Source: Desulfobacteraceae bacterium 4572_89
GTDB taxonomy: Bacteria > Desulfobacterota > Desulfobacteria > Desulfobacterales > Desulfobacteraceae
Direction of reading: 5' to 3'
Assembly (NCBI GenBank): GCA_002085465.1
Contig: NBML01000010.1
Location: 1-25,642, forward strand
DNA: 25,642 bases
The notes beneath the pieces were generated by a model. That model saw nothing but the letters and a program-made list of their open reading frames with translations, did not search any database and was not told the DNA's origin. The position numbers and the translations under genes are program-made. This document shows, one piece after another, positions 1 through 9,304 of the stretch. Within the stretch, counting starts at the first letter, position 1, and each line of letters opens with the position of its first letter.

Positions 1-182
1 ATACGTTTCCTGTCCCCGAATATAGTAATGTAGACATCTGCCACACGAAGGTCAGAGGAAATCTTCACACCACTGACCGTGGCCATTTCAATCCTGGGGT
101 CCTGCATTTTTTTATTCAAGAGTTCAGTAATGGCAGCCTGGATGTTGACACTGACTCTCTCTGCTCGTGAATAGGGTTTCAT
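1..182 (-). CDS. rbfA: Ribosome-binding factor A, N-terminal part (cut by window edge)
   Basis: RbfA binds the 30S subunit and helps late maturation of the 16S rRNA 5' end, in the cytoplasm. Reading the minus strand from the ATG at 180-182 gives about 60 residues beginning MKPYSRAERVSVNIQ, followed by ITELLNKKMQDPRIEM and then VKISSDLRVADVYITIF. These match the family pattern of an RV..I..ELL helix, a DPR motif, and the V.VS.DL..A.VY strand of its KH-like fold. The start lies 8 nt after the infB stop codon, so it is the last visible gene of the rimP-nusA-infB-rbfA unit, the classical order. The C-terminal half lies outside the window. The assignment rests on motif and context and is firm. Confidence 0.9.
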   Translation of the reverse strand, partial: MKPYSRAERVSVNIQAAITELLNKKMQDPRIEMATVSGVKISSDLRVADVYITIFGDRKR

Positions 183-190
183 TTTATGTT

Positions 191-2968
191 TTATTCACCC
201 TTGTATTTTCTTTCTTCAACTTCATAACACTCGATTGCATCGCCCACTTTGATGTCATTGTATTTTTCAAGACCAATACCGCATTCATATCCCTGGTCCA
301 CTTCCTTTACATCATCCTTAAACCTGCGCAAGGATGACAGGGCTGTGTCGCACTTGATAACTCCGTCCCTGAGAAGTCGTATTTTCTTACCCCTGACAAC
401 CTTGCCCTCCACAACGTGGCAACCGGCAATGGTACCCATCTTGGGGACCACAAAGGTATCCCGGACTTCAGCACGACCGATTATGATCTCATGGAAGGTG
501 GAAGGCATCATGCCGTCCAGGGCAGCCTTGATATCATTGATCACATTATAAATAATATCGTAGAACCGCATATCCACATTTTCATCCTTGGCCATCTTGC
601 GGATCTGGGGAGACGGCCTGACATTAAATCCGATGATAATTGCATCGGACACTGCTGCCAGGGCCACATCTGATTCATTGATGGTTCCTGCACCTGAATG
701 GACAATCCTAATATCCACTTCTTCCTTGGCAAGGTCTTTCAAAGAATCGTTCAAAGCCTCAATGGAGCCATGGACATCTGCCTTGACAATGAGTTTAAGT
801 TCTTTAATTTCAGCAGAGCCCAGGTTTTCAAACATTTTTTCAAGGTTGACCCGGCTCTTTTTAGCCAGTTCCTTTGCCCGCTGTTTCTGCATTCTGTGGC
901 CTGCAATCTGTTTGGCATCCTTGTCCGAATCCACAGCTATGAATTCATCCCCGGCATCGGGTACGCCTGTAAGACCCACTATTTCGACAGGTGTGCTGGA
1001 CCAGAACCGTGGCAACAGATCCCCTGCCCACATCCAGCCTGGATTCAACAACATATCCCGTGGCTTTTCGATCTGGATTGGCCTTGAGTTCAAGGACCTC
1101 AGACTGGAGAATAATCATTTCAAGAAGTTCATCAATGCCTTCACCTGTTTTGGCAGAGACCTTTACAAAAATCACGTTTCCGCCCCATTCTTCGGACAAA
1201 AGGTCATGTTCAGACAATTCCCGCATGATCCTGTCAGGGTCAGCACCGACCTTGTCCATTTTATTCACAGCTACAACCACAGGCACTTCAGCAGCCTTGG
1301 CATGGTTGATGGCCTCCATGGTCTGGGGCATGACGCCATCATCGGCAGCAACAACAAGAATAACAATATCCGTAACCCTGGCTCCCCTGGATCTCATGGC
1401 AGTAAAGGCGGCATGGCCAGGAGTATCTAAAAATGTAATCCTGCCGCCATTGGGGGTTTCCACATTATAGGCACCAATATGCTGGGTAATACCCCCTGCC
1501 TCACCACTTGTGATCTTTGATTTGCGGATAACATCCAGTAAAGAGGTTTTTCCATGGTCAACATGGCCCATGATGGTTACAACAGGTGGACTTTCAATCA
1601 AATCGCCCTCATCATCCTTTTCTGTCTGAATACTCAACAGCATATCTTCTTCAAAACTTGCTTTTTCCACTTCAAAATCAAATTCAGTGGCAACCAGGGT
1701 TGCTGTATCAAAATCAATAGTCTGGTTCACTGTGGCCATCACACCCATGGTCATGAGCTTTGCAATCATCTCATTGGCCTTTATTCCCATGCGCTTGGCA
1801 AGTTCTGCCAGTTCAATGGCCTCATCTATCTTGATTCTCCGCTTAATGGCCTTGGGAGTTGTAATCTGGGTTTTCTGAAAATTGCCTTTTTTGGCTTTGT
1901 TATCTTTTTTGTTTCTTTTTTTCCTGCCCCGGCCCTTGTATAAATCATTCCCCTCTACCACAGATTTTTTCTTGCGCTTTTTGCGTTTTACTGAGAAATC
2001 TGATTCAGGAATATCCCTGCGCCTGTCTTTTTTTCTGAGAGTTGAATCTGCATCCGGAGGCATAACAATATCCGGTCCTGGAACCTGTGCACCACGAACT
2101 GGTTTTTTATATCCCGCTTCCTTTTGCGGTAAGGGTTTTCTCTGCTGTACAGGTTTTCTGGCACCACGATCCAGCCTGGTTTCTTCTCTTTGGGGTGTTC
2201 TTTTTTTATCTTCAGGTGATTTTATTTTTCTTAAATTTTCAAGAACCCTTGGATCAGCGATTTTAACAATTTTAGCAGGGGTTGACTTGTGTTTTTTCTT
2301 TTTCTTTTTAACCTCTGTTTTCAAATTTTCTGCTTCTTGATCCTTTGGTTTTTCAGTTTCCTTTGAAGCCTCTATTCTTTGTGAATCAGATTCAGGTTCT
2401 GAAATTTCCCTGGCATTTTTTTTATTTTCCAATGGTTCTTCTGCTGGAGCTTCTTTAGTCTTATCTTTCTGGATCTTATCTTTCTGGATCTTATCTTTCT
2501 GGATCTTATCTTTCTGGATCTTATCTTTCTGGATCTTATCTTTTTCTTTTTCAAAACAACCTCTTTGGCTTTACGCTCTTCTTCAGCGCTTTTTTCCACG
2601 GGTTGATCTTCTGGGTCGGCTTTCACTGGATCTGTCTGGGATATCTCGGTTTCCACAATCACTTCTTTCACAATAACTTCTTCTGCAGGTATTTCTTCTG
2701 CAATACCTTTTTTAGAATCTGGTTCAGAAGCTGGTTCAGCAATTTCTTCAACCTTTTGTTTACGCCTGCGGATAACAGATGGCTTTATTTTTACACCGTT
2801 CTTCTTTTTTTTACCAAACAGGCTCTTTTTAATTACGCTTATATCGCCATCTTCAAGAGAGCTCATATGGCTTTTAACTTCAATTTTCAATTCTTTCATT
2901 TTATTGAGAAGCGCTCTGTTTGTCATATTCAGATCTTTAGCTAACTCATATACTCTGACTTTCGCCAT
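191..2968 (-). CDS. infB: Translation initiation factor IF-2, reading frame broken at two places
   Basis: IF-2 is the GTPase that brings initiator tRNA to the ribosome. Three frame segments add up to one gene. Segment 1 (from the ATG at 2968) has the IF2_N domain, [15 protein letters not shown], and a Lys/Glu-rich linker. Segment 2 continues the linker, then has a second IF2_N module and the G domain: P-loop [22 protein letters not shown] and SAKTGEG. Segment 3 (to 191) has domains III and IV, with [12 protein letters not shown] and [13 protein letters not shown]. The first break lies in the A-run at 2541-2551 (minus strand AAAAAGAAAAAG) and is cured by one extra A. At the second break, near 1001-1006, VATVLVQ runs directly into STPVEIVGL. 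By comparison with E. coli IF2 this omits about 35 residues of domain II (estimate about 107 nt) and shifts frame. Since infB is essential, sequence or assembly error, or another copy, is more likely than true loss. The start follows the nusA stop by 66 nt. Confidence 0.9.
2461..2535. repeat. Five perfect tandem copies of a 15-bp unit inside infB
   Basis: The unit TTATCTTTCTGGATC (plus strand) occurs five times without a single change, followed by a partial copy at 2536-2543. The unit is 15 bp, so copy-number change keeps the frame. In the infB frame that continues into the G domain it encodes a five-residue repeat of the DKIQK type in the flexible charged linker. The perfect identity implies recent slippage or selection for the repeat. 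It adjoins the A-run where the first infB frame break lies. Confidence 0.95.
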
Positions 2969-3034
2969 TGGTTGCCCCCAGTAATCCTCTATAAATATTC
3001 TTTTCTCTTACCCACAGCCTTTTGCATATACGAC

Positions 3035-4489
3035 TTATTCTTCCGGCTTTTCTTCCTCTTGACCATCATCACCAGTACCAGCCTCTTCAAGATCCACAGG
3101 ATCTTCTGCCCTAGCTTCTTCCTGACCATTGATCTGGGCCTCTGCTTGTTCCTGTTCCTGATCATGTTCCGGTTTTTCCTGCTTCTGCCTTTCCAACTCC
3201 TTACGTTCCTGTTCTTTATGCTCCAGGGTAAGTCGTTCCTGCTCCAGCTGCTCCTGATCCAATATCTGTTTTGATTCCTCAATGACTGCCTGGGCAGCCT
3301 CGGGAGCAATATCCATCACAGAGGCAAGATCCTCAGGACTGGCTTCCAAAATATCCAGCAAAGAAGCATATCCTGATTTAAAAAGGGTTTCAGCAAGGGA
3401 CAATCTCACATCGGAAAGTTTCATCAGGCTGTCATAACCCGCCTTTACTTCCCGGCTGTACTCCTCTTCACTGGTCACTTCAAGGTGCCATCCGGTAATT
3501 TCACAGGCAAGGGACACATTCTGACCACCTTTTCCAATGGCGATGGACAAATATTCATCATTGACTATCACCTCCATGGAGTTGTTGTCCTCATCAATGA
3601 TAACCCTTGCTATTTCAGCTGGAGACAGTGCATTACAGACAAAACGTGCAATATCCGGACTCCATTGAACAATATCAATTTTTTCACCCCGAAGTTCTTG
3701 AACAATACTCTGTACCCTGTTTCCTTTCATTCCCACACAGGCACCCACAGGGTCAACATCGGAATCAATGGAAGATACAGCAACCTTAGCCCTGAGGCCA
3801 GGCACCCTGGCAGCACCCCTGAGAGATACAATTCCTTCTGCAACTTCCGGAACTTCGGTTTTAAACAATTCAACCAAAAATTCAGGATGGGTTCTGGAAA
3901 GGATTATCTGTGCCCCTTTTGACTCTTCAAGGACATCCAGTACATAGGCTCGAATCCTATCCCCCCGTTTATAATTTTCCCTTGGCATCTGGTCCCTGGG
4001 CCTTAGAACTGCTTCAGCCTGACCCAGGTTGACTATGACACTGCCCCGGTCAAATCGTTGAACAATTCCATTGAGAATTTTACCCTTTTTAGTAATAAAA
4101 TTTTCATAAACCGCATTTCTTTCAGCTTCCCGCATTTTCTGTATGATCACCTGCTTGGCTGACTGGGCTGCTATGCGGCCAAACTCTTCTGTGTCAATAC
4201 GGATACCAAGGGAATCACCTATCTCACAGTCCGGGTCATATTCATACCCGTCATCCAGAGTAAGTTCACTGTCAGGATACTCAACCTCTTCAACAACTTC
4301 CTTAAAATGGAACACTTCAACATCACCGCTTTTCTCGTTATAATGGACTTCAATATCAGCCCTGGGCCCGATTTTTTTTCTGGCAGCAGATATAATGGCC
4401 TCTTTTAATGTAGTTATGAGGACTTCTGCATCAATACCCTTTTCACGGCTTACCTGATCAATTACTCTTTTAATATCTGTAATAAACAT
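3035..4489 (-). CDS. nusA: Transcription termination/antitermination protein NusA
   Basis: NusA binds RNA polymerase and nascent RNA and modulates pausing, termination and antitermination. The 484-residue product has the NusA N-terminal domain (MFITDIKRVIDQVSREKGI), an S1 domain (GKILNGIVQRFDRGSVIVNLG, about 135-155), two KH domains with GMKGNRVQSIVQEL and the signature IGKGGQNVSLA (about 318-328), and a helix-hairpin-helix-like segment near 370-415 (FKSGYASLLDILEASPEDLASV). The last 70 or so residues are almost only Glu, Gln, Lys, Arg and Asp, an acidic low-complexity tail beyond the usual family core. It is in the conserved rimP-nusA-infB order, 17 nt after rimP. The ATG start is supported by alignment of the N-terminus with the family. 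Confidence 0.97.
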   Translation of the reverse strand: MFITDIKRVIDQVSREKGIDAEVLITTLKEAIISAARKKIGPRADIEVHYNEKSGDVEVFHFKEVVEEVEYPDSELTLDDGYEYDPDCEIGDSLGIRIDTEEFGRIAAQSAKQVIIQKMREAERNAVYENFITKKGKILNGIVQRFDRGSVIVNLGQAEAVLRPRDQMPRENYKRGDRIRAYVLDVLEESKGAQIILSRTHPEFLVELFKTEVPEVAEGIVSLRGAARVPGLRAKVAVSSIDSDVDPVGACVGMKGNRVQSIVQELRGEKIDIVQWSPDIARFVCNALSPAEIARVIIDEDNNSMEVIVNDEYLSIAIGKGGQNVSLACEITGWHLEVTSEEEYSREVKAGYDSLMKLSDVRLSLAETLFKSGYASLLDILEASPEDLASVMDIAPEAAQAVIEESKQILDQEQLEQERLTLEHKEQERKELERQKQEKPEHDQEQEQAEAQINGQEEARAEDPVDLEEAGTGDDGQEEEKPEE

Positions 4490-4506
4490 GTTAAGTGCTC
4501 TCCATT

Positions 4507-4977
4507 TTATAAACCTGCAAGTTTGGCTTTGCAGATCATAAGGTCTGCTATTTCAACCTTTTTTCCATCAATTGCAATTACAATGGAATCATTATTTGTC
4601 TTTTCAAGTATTCCAGTAAATTTCTTCTGGCCTTCAACCAGATCAAGGGTTTCAATTTTGACCCTTTCCCCTGTAAATCTGTGAAAATCATCTTTTTTAT
4701 TCAATGGCCTGTTGGGGCCGGGAGATGAGACTTCAAGTCTATAGCTTCCTATTTCCTCTATTTGCACATCAATTAGATCCCCAAGCTGCCTGCTGATATA
4801 AACACAATCGTCCATTGTAATACCATTGGGTTTGTCCATATAAATACGAACAATTTTTTCCCGGTTGCTGAAGGCATACTCAATATGCACAAGTTCAAAA
4901 TTTTCCGCAAGGCACAGGGGTTCTGCCACAGTTTTAATCCTGTCCACCAGTGTATTGGAATCTTTTGTAAACTCCAT
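4507..4977 (-). CDS. rimP: Ribosome maturation factor RimP
   Basis: RimP assists assembly of the 30S subunit. The 156-residue product has the expected length and landmarks: a VDRIKTVAEPLCLAENFELVHIEY N-terminal alpha-beta module, the glycine/proline turn YRLEVSSPGPNRPL (family signature LEVSSPGxxRPL) near 84-97, and a C-terminal SH3-like barrel. It is the first gene of the nusA-infB-rbfA transcription unit. Its upstream spacer holds a copy of the dispersed repeat (4996-5078), so the operon promoter, which I could not place with confidence, must lie in or beside that repeat. Confidence 0.96.
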   Translation of the reverse strand: MEFTKDSNTLVDRIKTVAEPLCLAENFELVHIEYAFSNREKIVRIYMDKPNGITMDDCVYISRQLGDLIDVQIEEIGSYRLEVSSPGPNRPLNKKDDFHRFTGERVKIETLDLVEGQKKFTGILEKTNNDSIVIAIDGKKVEIADLMICKAKLAGL

Positions 4978-4995
4978 AAAATTCCCACAGCCCTT

Positions 4996-5078
4996 TTAAA
5001 TTAGTGCGCTATCGCGCTGCTTTTAGCATTTAGCCATTAGCTAACGGCCAAATGCAAATTCCTATACTATTAAATTAG
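4996..5078 (+). repeat. Dispersed hairpin repeat, copy 1
   Basis: This is one of four related intergenic elements in the window. It begins TTAAATTAGTGCGCTATCGC and ends with AAATTCCTATACTAT, and TTAAATTAG is present at both ends (4996-5004 and 5070-5078). The centre is an inverted repeat, 5026-5040 against 5041-5055, with only two mismatches; both are A-C on this strand and would be G-U pairs in RNA from the other strand. No ORF is present. It lies directly upstream of rimP. REP-like or MITE-like identity is inferred. Confidence 0.85.
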
Positions 5079-5090
5079 CATTTCCATAAA

Positions 5091-5114
5091 TACAAAAACG
5101 GGCATATGCCCGTT
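5091..5114 (-). terminator. Intrinsic terminator after tRNA-Gly (minus strand)
   Basis: The plus strand at 5097-5114 is the perfect 18-bp palindrome AACGGGCATATGCCCGTT. In the minus-strand transcript it forms a G/C-rich hairpin with an ATAT loop followed by TTTTTG. It lies 144 nt downstream of tRNA-Gly and upstream of rimP, so it should separate the tRNA (and any pheT read-through) from the rimP operon. Confidence 0.8.
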
Positions 5115-5143
5115 CCTAGTACTACATTTTTCAACAAATCCTC

Positions 5144-5175
5144 ACCTGGAATATTTAAGACCTGGAATATTTAAG
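5144..5175. repeat. Tandem duplication of a 16-bp unit
   Basis: ACCTGGAATATTTAAG occurs twice head to tail without mismatch, at 5144-5159 and 5160-5175, in the spacer between the tRNA-Gly gene and its terminator. No coding or known regulatory role is visible. It resembles other short duplications in the spacers of this region. Confidence 0.9.
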
Positions 5176-5257
5176 GCTCAGATCATATCTTCTTTCCATA
5201 ATAATGGAACATATCCACCATTCCCTGTGTCAAAAAGCCATCCCTGTATCAAAGAGA

Positions 5258-5333
5258 TGGAGCGGGCAACGAGACTCGAACTCGCGACATCAAGCTTGGG
5301 AAGCTTGCACTCTACCAGCTGAGTTATACCCGC
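5258..5333 (-). tRNA. tRNA-Gly, anticodon CCC
   Basis: The minus strand folds into a complete cloverleaf of 76 nt with encoded CCA. The acceptor GCGGGTA pairs with TGCCCGC, the D arm is ACTC/GAGT, the anticodon stem CAAGC/GCTTG encloses the loop TTCCCAA (anticodon CCC, reading GGG), and the T arm is GCGAG-TTCGAGT-CTCGT. It lies between pheT and the rimP operon with a near-consensus promoter just upstream and a terminator downstream. Confidence 0.96.
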
Positions 5334-5344
5334 ATTGGCGGAAT

Positions 5345-5373
5345 AATATATCAATCACCATCTATTTTGTCAA
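5345..5373 (-). promoter_or_regulatory. Sigma-70-type promoter of tRNA-Gly
   Basis: On the minus strand, TTGACA (5368-5373) is followed by a 17-bp spacer and TATATT (5345-5350). The predicted start falls a few bases before the tRNA 5' end at 5333. Spacing and both hexamers are near consensus, so the tRNA is probably transcribed independently of pheST. Confidence 0.85.
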
Positions 5374-5409
5374 CACCCCATTTCTATGCCAAATCTCTAT
5401 GCCACATTT

Positions 5410-7848
5410 CTACTCAGGGAGATCTGCATTAAATTCCTTTAAAATAGTCCGGGACAGGTTGGTGTGTAATTTTTTTATATTTTTTTCAGTCAAGGTTTTA
5501 CTAGGAGATCTGTAAACCAGCCTGAAGGACAGGGATTTTTTCCCCTCCTTAAGCGGCTTGCCTTCAAACACGTCAAATAAAAATATATCCTCAACAAGGG
5601 TTTGCTTTTCAGCCTTTTCCTTTAATTGTCCGATTATGGAGCCCACTTCAATACTTTGATCCACAATAAAGGTCATGTCCCTTGAAACAGAAGGAAAGCG
5701 CGGCAAAGGATCGGCCTGGACTGAACCAGGCATCAACTCCTCAAGTATTGCCAGGTCAAAATCAAAGACATAGGCATCCTGCTTTAAACCATAATTTTTT
5801 AACACCCTGGCATCAATTTTTCCAAGGGAACCCACAACAAGATCTGAAACTTTGACAATGGCTCCAAATCCCATTTCAAAATAGGGACAAATGTCATCTT
5901 TGATCTTTAAAAACTGGACGTTTCTGATAAACAGTTCATCCAGCAAACCTTCAACCACCCCTTTTAAATCAAAAAAATCAAGGCCTGCTTTTTTGGAAAA
6001 CCAGGACTGATCTGAACGATTCCCTGTAATCAGGCCTGCAAGCATCTCTTTTTCCTCGGGCAGATCTCCTTTCTGGGTTGCAAAAAAGGTCTTTCCGATT
6101 TCAAATATTTTTATGGTATCTGTCTGCTGGGAATTATTCCGTTTCATGTTATCAAGAAGTCCTGGAACCAGTGAGGTTCTCAATACAGACATCTGATCTG
6201 AAATGGGATTTAAAATCCTTTCAACCGCCCTTCTCTTATCGGCTTCAACCAATCTCAAGCGGTCACAGGATTCTTCATGGATAAAATTATAATTAATGGC
6301 CTCGTAAAAGGAAAAACCAATCATTGCCTGGCGGATTCTTTCCCTGAGCAGAAGCACAGGAGCCAGGGCCTTGCCCCGGGCAGACACCAGAGGATAGCTG
6401 GTCTTAATATTGTTATACCCCCAGAGACGGGCGACCTCTTCGGATAGATCCTCGGGCCGGAGAACATCCACACGAAAAGAAGGGACCTTGACCTTTAATT
6501 GTCTTTCACCTGTTTTTTCAATATCAAATTCAACGGATTCCAGAATCTCCTGGACAACGTCAATGGAAAAGTCAGTTCCCAGCCGGGTGTTCAGGGCATC
6601 AATATTCAGATCAATTTCCACGGAGGCCGATTGCAGAGGGTGTTCATCAATAATATCCCTGGCAATGGAGGCATCACAAACTTCCGCAATAAGGGAAACC
6701 GCCCGCTTCATTGCATAGACCGTACCCTCAGGATCTATACCCCGTTCAAATCTATGGGAGGCATCTGTTGCTATACCTGTTTTTTTAGCTGTTCTGCGGA
6801 TGGAAATTGGATTAAAATATGCACTTTCAATCAAAACCCGGGTGGTAGTATCAGAAATTTCAGAATTTTCACCACCCATGACCCCGGCCAGAGCTACAGG
6901 TCGCTCTCCATCACAGATCATGAGCATTTCAGACTCAAGTTTGTGCTCTTTATTGTCCAGGGTTGTAAAATCAATGGCTTTGCCTGCTCTTTTAACAACA
7001 ATCTGACCCCTGGCCAGATTATCAAAATCAAAGGCATGGAGCGGCTGTCCTGTTTCCAGCATGACAAAATTAGTAATATCAACGATATTGTTAATGGGAG
7101 TCAACCCGACAGACTCCAGTTTCTGCCTAAGCCAGAAGGGAGATGGCTCAACTTTGACATCAAAAAGCAGTCCTGCAGAATATCGGGGACAAAGGTCAGG
7201 GTCCTTAATTTCAACCTTTGCAAAATCATGGATGGACTCCTGGGCCATTTTTTCTTCGGGAAGACTTACCTCTGGAAGTTTTACCATGCCTCTGGGTTCT
7301 GTAAAGGCACCAACTTCCCTTGCCACACCGATCATACTCAGGCAATCAGGCCTGTTGGGAGTCAAATCAATTTCAAAGACTGTGTCAGTGAGATCAAGGG
7401 CTTTTTCCAATGGAGTCCCAGGCAGATGACCTTGTTCAAGATCCATAATCCCGGAAGCATCAGCAGCAAGCCGTAATTCAGACCCGCTGCAAAGCATTCC
7501 ATGGGATTTTTCTCCCCTGAGCTTGCTTTTCTTTATTTTAAATTCCCCTGGCAGAACAGCGCCGGGAAGGGCACAGGGAACATACATCCCCTCCCTCACA
7601 TTGGGGGCTCCGCAGACAATCTGCACCAGATCGTCCTTGCCTGCATCCACCAGGCAACAGGAAAGCTTATCAGCATTGGGATGCTGTTTGACCTCATCTA
7701 TCCTGGCCACCACAACATTATCCAGATAATCATACAGGTTTTCAATGGAATCTACTTCAAGCCCTGCCATGGTGAGTCTGTCAGAAATCTCCAAAGGGTC
7801 CAGATCAACGGGAATATACTCTTTTAACCAGCTTAAACTGACTTTCAT
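5410..7848 (-). CDS. pheT: Phenylalanine-tRNA ligase beta subunit
   Basis: This is the beta chain of the alpha2-beta2 enzyme that charges tRNA-Phe; it binds the tRNA and carries the editing site. The 812-residue product has the full domain set: N-terminal MKVSLSWLKEYI, the EMAP-type tRNA-binding domain (VVARIDEVKQHPNADKL, about 46-62, continuing to about 150), the B3/B4 editing region, the B5 domain (about 400-480), the catalytic-like core, and the C-terminal anticodon-binding FDX-ACB domain (PLPRFPSVSRDMTFIVD to the end). Length is typical for the family. The ATG lies 1 nt after the pheS stop codon, so the two subunits are translationally coupled. Confidence 0.98.
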   Translation of the reverse strand: MKVSLSWLKEYIPVDLDPLEISDRLTMAGLEVDSIENLYDYLDNVVVARIDEVKQHPNADKLSCCLVDAGKDDLVQIVCGAPNVREGMYVPCALPGAVLPGEFKIKKSKLRGEKSHGMLCSGSELRLAADASGIMDLEQGHLPGTPLEKALDLTDTVFEIDLTPNRPDCLSMIGVAREVGAFTEPRGMVKLPEVSLPEEKMAQESIHDFAKVEIKDPDLCPRYSAGLLFDVKVEPSPFWLRQKLESVGLTPINNIVDITNFVMLETGQPLHAFDFDNLARGQIVVKRAGKAIDFTTLDNKEHKLESEMLMICDGERPVALAGVMGGENSEISDTTTRVLIESAYFNPISIRRTAKKTGIATDASHRFERGIDPEGTVYAMKRAVSLIAEVCDASIARDIIDEHPLQSASVEIDLNIDALNTRLGTDFSIDVVQEILESVEFDIEKTGERQLKVKVPSFRVDVLRPEDLSEEVARLWGYNNIKTSYPLVSARGKALAPVLLLRERIRQAMIGFSFYEAINYNFIHEESCDRLRLVEADKRRAVERILNPISDQMSVLRTSLVPGLLDNMKRNNSQQTDTIKIFEIGKTFFATQKGDLPEEKEMLAGLITGNRSDQSWFSKKAGLDFFDLKGVVEGLLDELFIRNVQFLKIKDDICPYFEMGFGAIVKVSDLVVGSLGKIDARVLKNYGLKQDAYVFDFDLAILEELMPGSVQADPLPRFPSVSRDMTFIVDQSIEVGSIIGQLKEKAEKQTLVEDIFLFDVFEGKPLKEGKKSLSFRLVYRSPSKTLTEKNIKKLHTNLSRTILKEFNADLPE

Positions 7849-7849
7849 A

Positions 7850-8857
7850 TTAAAACTGCCCTAGAAAACGCAGGTCGTTTTCATAATATTTTCTTATATC
7901 ATCAATGCCGTACTTGAGCATGGCCATGCGCTCTATGCCTATGCCAAATGCAAACCCGGTATATTTGTCTGTGTCATATCCAACATTTTCAAACACTGCA
8001 GGGTGAACCATTCCAGAACCTAACACCTCAAGCCACCCTGTTTTAGAACAGACACGGCATCCCTTACCTTTGCACATCACGCACCTGATATCCACTTCAG
8101 CACTGGGCTCGGTAAAGGGAAAAAAACTGGGCCTGAAGCGCAAAGAGGTTTCTTTGTCAAAAAACTGGTGAACAAAGGTAGTTAATATCCCCTTTAGATC
8201 ACCAAAGGAGATTTTTTCATCCACCATAAGCCCTTCCACCTGATGAAACATGGGGGTATGGGTAAGATCTGAATCACAGCGGAACACTTTACCCGCAGAT
8301 ATAATCCGCACAGGAGGATCTGTTTTTTCCATGGCCCTAGGCTGGGATGGAGAAGTATGGGTTCTTAAAACTATATTTTCCGACACATAGAAAGTGTCCT
8401 GCATATCCCTGGCTGGATGATATTTTGGAATATTTAATGCTTCAAAATTATAATAATCCGTCTCAACCTCAGGGCCTTCTGCAATGTCAAAACCCAGCCT
8501 CATGAATATACCGCAGATTTCATTTAAAACCTGGGTAATGGGATGAAGACCACCCCTGACAGCCCGTCGGCCCGGCAAAGTCACATCAATTCCTGAAAAG
8601 CTGTCCGCATTCCTGGTTTCAAAATTTGAAGAAGCCTGTTTAATCAAGGTTTCAATCTTTATCTTCAGCAGATTGGCATTTTGTCCGGCAAGGGGACGTT
8701 CTTCTGCCGAAAGGGATGAAATATTCCTTAAAAATCCCGTTAGCAATCCTTTCCGGCCAAGATACCGGGTTGAAACCAACTCAAGATCCTCTTTGGATCC
8801 GGCTTTTTCAATATTATCAAGGGCCTCTTTTTCAATCTCCGCAATACTCTTTTGCAA
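7850..8857 (-). CDS. pheS: Phenylalanine-tRNA ligase alpha subunit
   Basis: This is the catalytic chain of phenylalanyl-tRNA synthetase (class II). The 335-residue product has an N-terminal coiled-coil arm, GRRAVRGGLHPITQ, motif 2 (GKVFRCDSDLTHTPMFHQVEG), the cysteine pairs CVMCKGKGCRVC preceding GWLEVLGSGMVHP, and motif 3 (GFAFGIGIERMAMLKYGI). Length and motif order are normal. The start encodes MQKSIAEIEKEA, as expected for the arm helix. It follows rplT by 77 nt. That spacer holds a doubled 11-bp unit (CAGATTAGTTC at 8918-8928 and 8931-8941) and no convincing terminator, so co-transcription with rplT is likely. Confidence 0.98.
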   Translation of the reverse strand: MQKSIAEIEKEALDNIEKAGSKEDLELVSTRYLGRKGLLTGFLRNISSLSAEERPLAGQNANLLKIKIETLIKQASSNFETRNADSFSGIDVTLPGRRAVRGGLHPITQVLNEICGIFMRLGFDIAEGPEVETDYYNFEALNIPKYHPARDMQDTFYVSENIVLRTHTSPSQPRAMEKTDPPVRIISAGKVFRCDSDLTHTPMFHQVEGLMVDEKISFGDLKGILTTFVHQFFDKETSLRFRPSFFPFTEPSAEVDIRCVMCKGKGCRVCSKTGWLEVLGSGMVHPAVFENVGYDTDKYTGFAFGIGIERMAMLKYGIDDIRKYYENDLRFLGQF

Positions 8858-8934
8858 AATCCCCCCAGATTCGTTTAATTCAACTGACTTGTTCAGTTAC
8901 CCAGACTATTATTAATTCAGATTAGTTCGTCAGA

Positions 8935-9288
8935 TTAGTTCAACTGTGCAGTTGCCTGGGATGCCAACTGGGAGAAACCTGAAGGATCACAAACTGCAAG
9001 ATCAGCCAGGACCTTACGATCCAGTTCACAACCTGCCAGCTTAAGACCATTCATGAATTTTGAATAAGAAAGAGAATTCATTCTGGCTCCTGCATTGATC
9101 CTGACGATCCAGAGTTTTCTGAAATCTCTTTTCCGCACACGCCTGTCCCTGTATGCATACATCAATGCCTTATCAACAGCATCTGCTGCTGTTCTGAATA
9201 ATTTACTTCTACCGCCCCTGAATCCCTTTGCAAGCTTGAGAACTTTATTTCTACGTCTCCTTGCCTTAAACCCTCTTGTAACTCTCAT
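8935..9288 (-). CDS. rplT: 50S ribosomal protein L20
   Basis: L20 binds 23S rRNA early in 50S assembly and in several bacteria represses its own operon. The 117-residue product shows the family N-terminus [23 protein letters not shown], the basic rRNA-binding helix, and [20 protein letters not shown] in the globular domain. Length is typical. It lies in the conserved infC-rpmI-rplT-pheS order, 98 nt after rpmI. Confidence 0.98.
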   Translation of the reverse strand: MRVTRGFKARRRRNKVLKLAKGFRGGRSKLFRTAADAVDKALMYAYRDRRVRKRDFRKLWIVRINAGARMNSLSYSKFMNGLKLAGCELDRKVLADLAVCDPSGFSQLASQATAQLN

Positions 9289-9304
9289 TTTATCTAACTC
9301 CTCG

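Noticed and set aside
588..1430. Long plus-strand open frame (280 codons) opposite infB
   Set aside because: It lies antisense to infB, has no family motif or ribosome-binding site, and crosses the infB deletion point; it is a by-product of the codon bias of the opposite strand.
2541..2556. Programmed -1 ribosomal frameshift in infB
   Set aside because: The A-rich site lacks a true X XXY YYZ heptamer in frame and no downstream structure is evident; homopolymer error is simpler.
6499..7476. Plus-strand open frame of 325 codons opposite pheT
   Set aside because: It is fully antisense to the well-conserved pheT and its translation is rich in Cys, Phe and Asn with no recognisable motif.
8881..8900. 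Small hairpin AACTGA/TCAGTT between rplT and pheS as a terminator
   Set aside because: It has a short A/T-rich stem with no U-run on the transcribed strand; read-through into pheS is expected.
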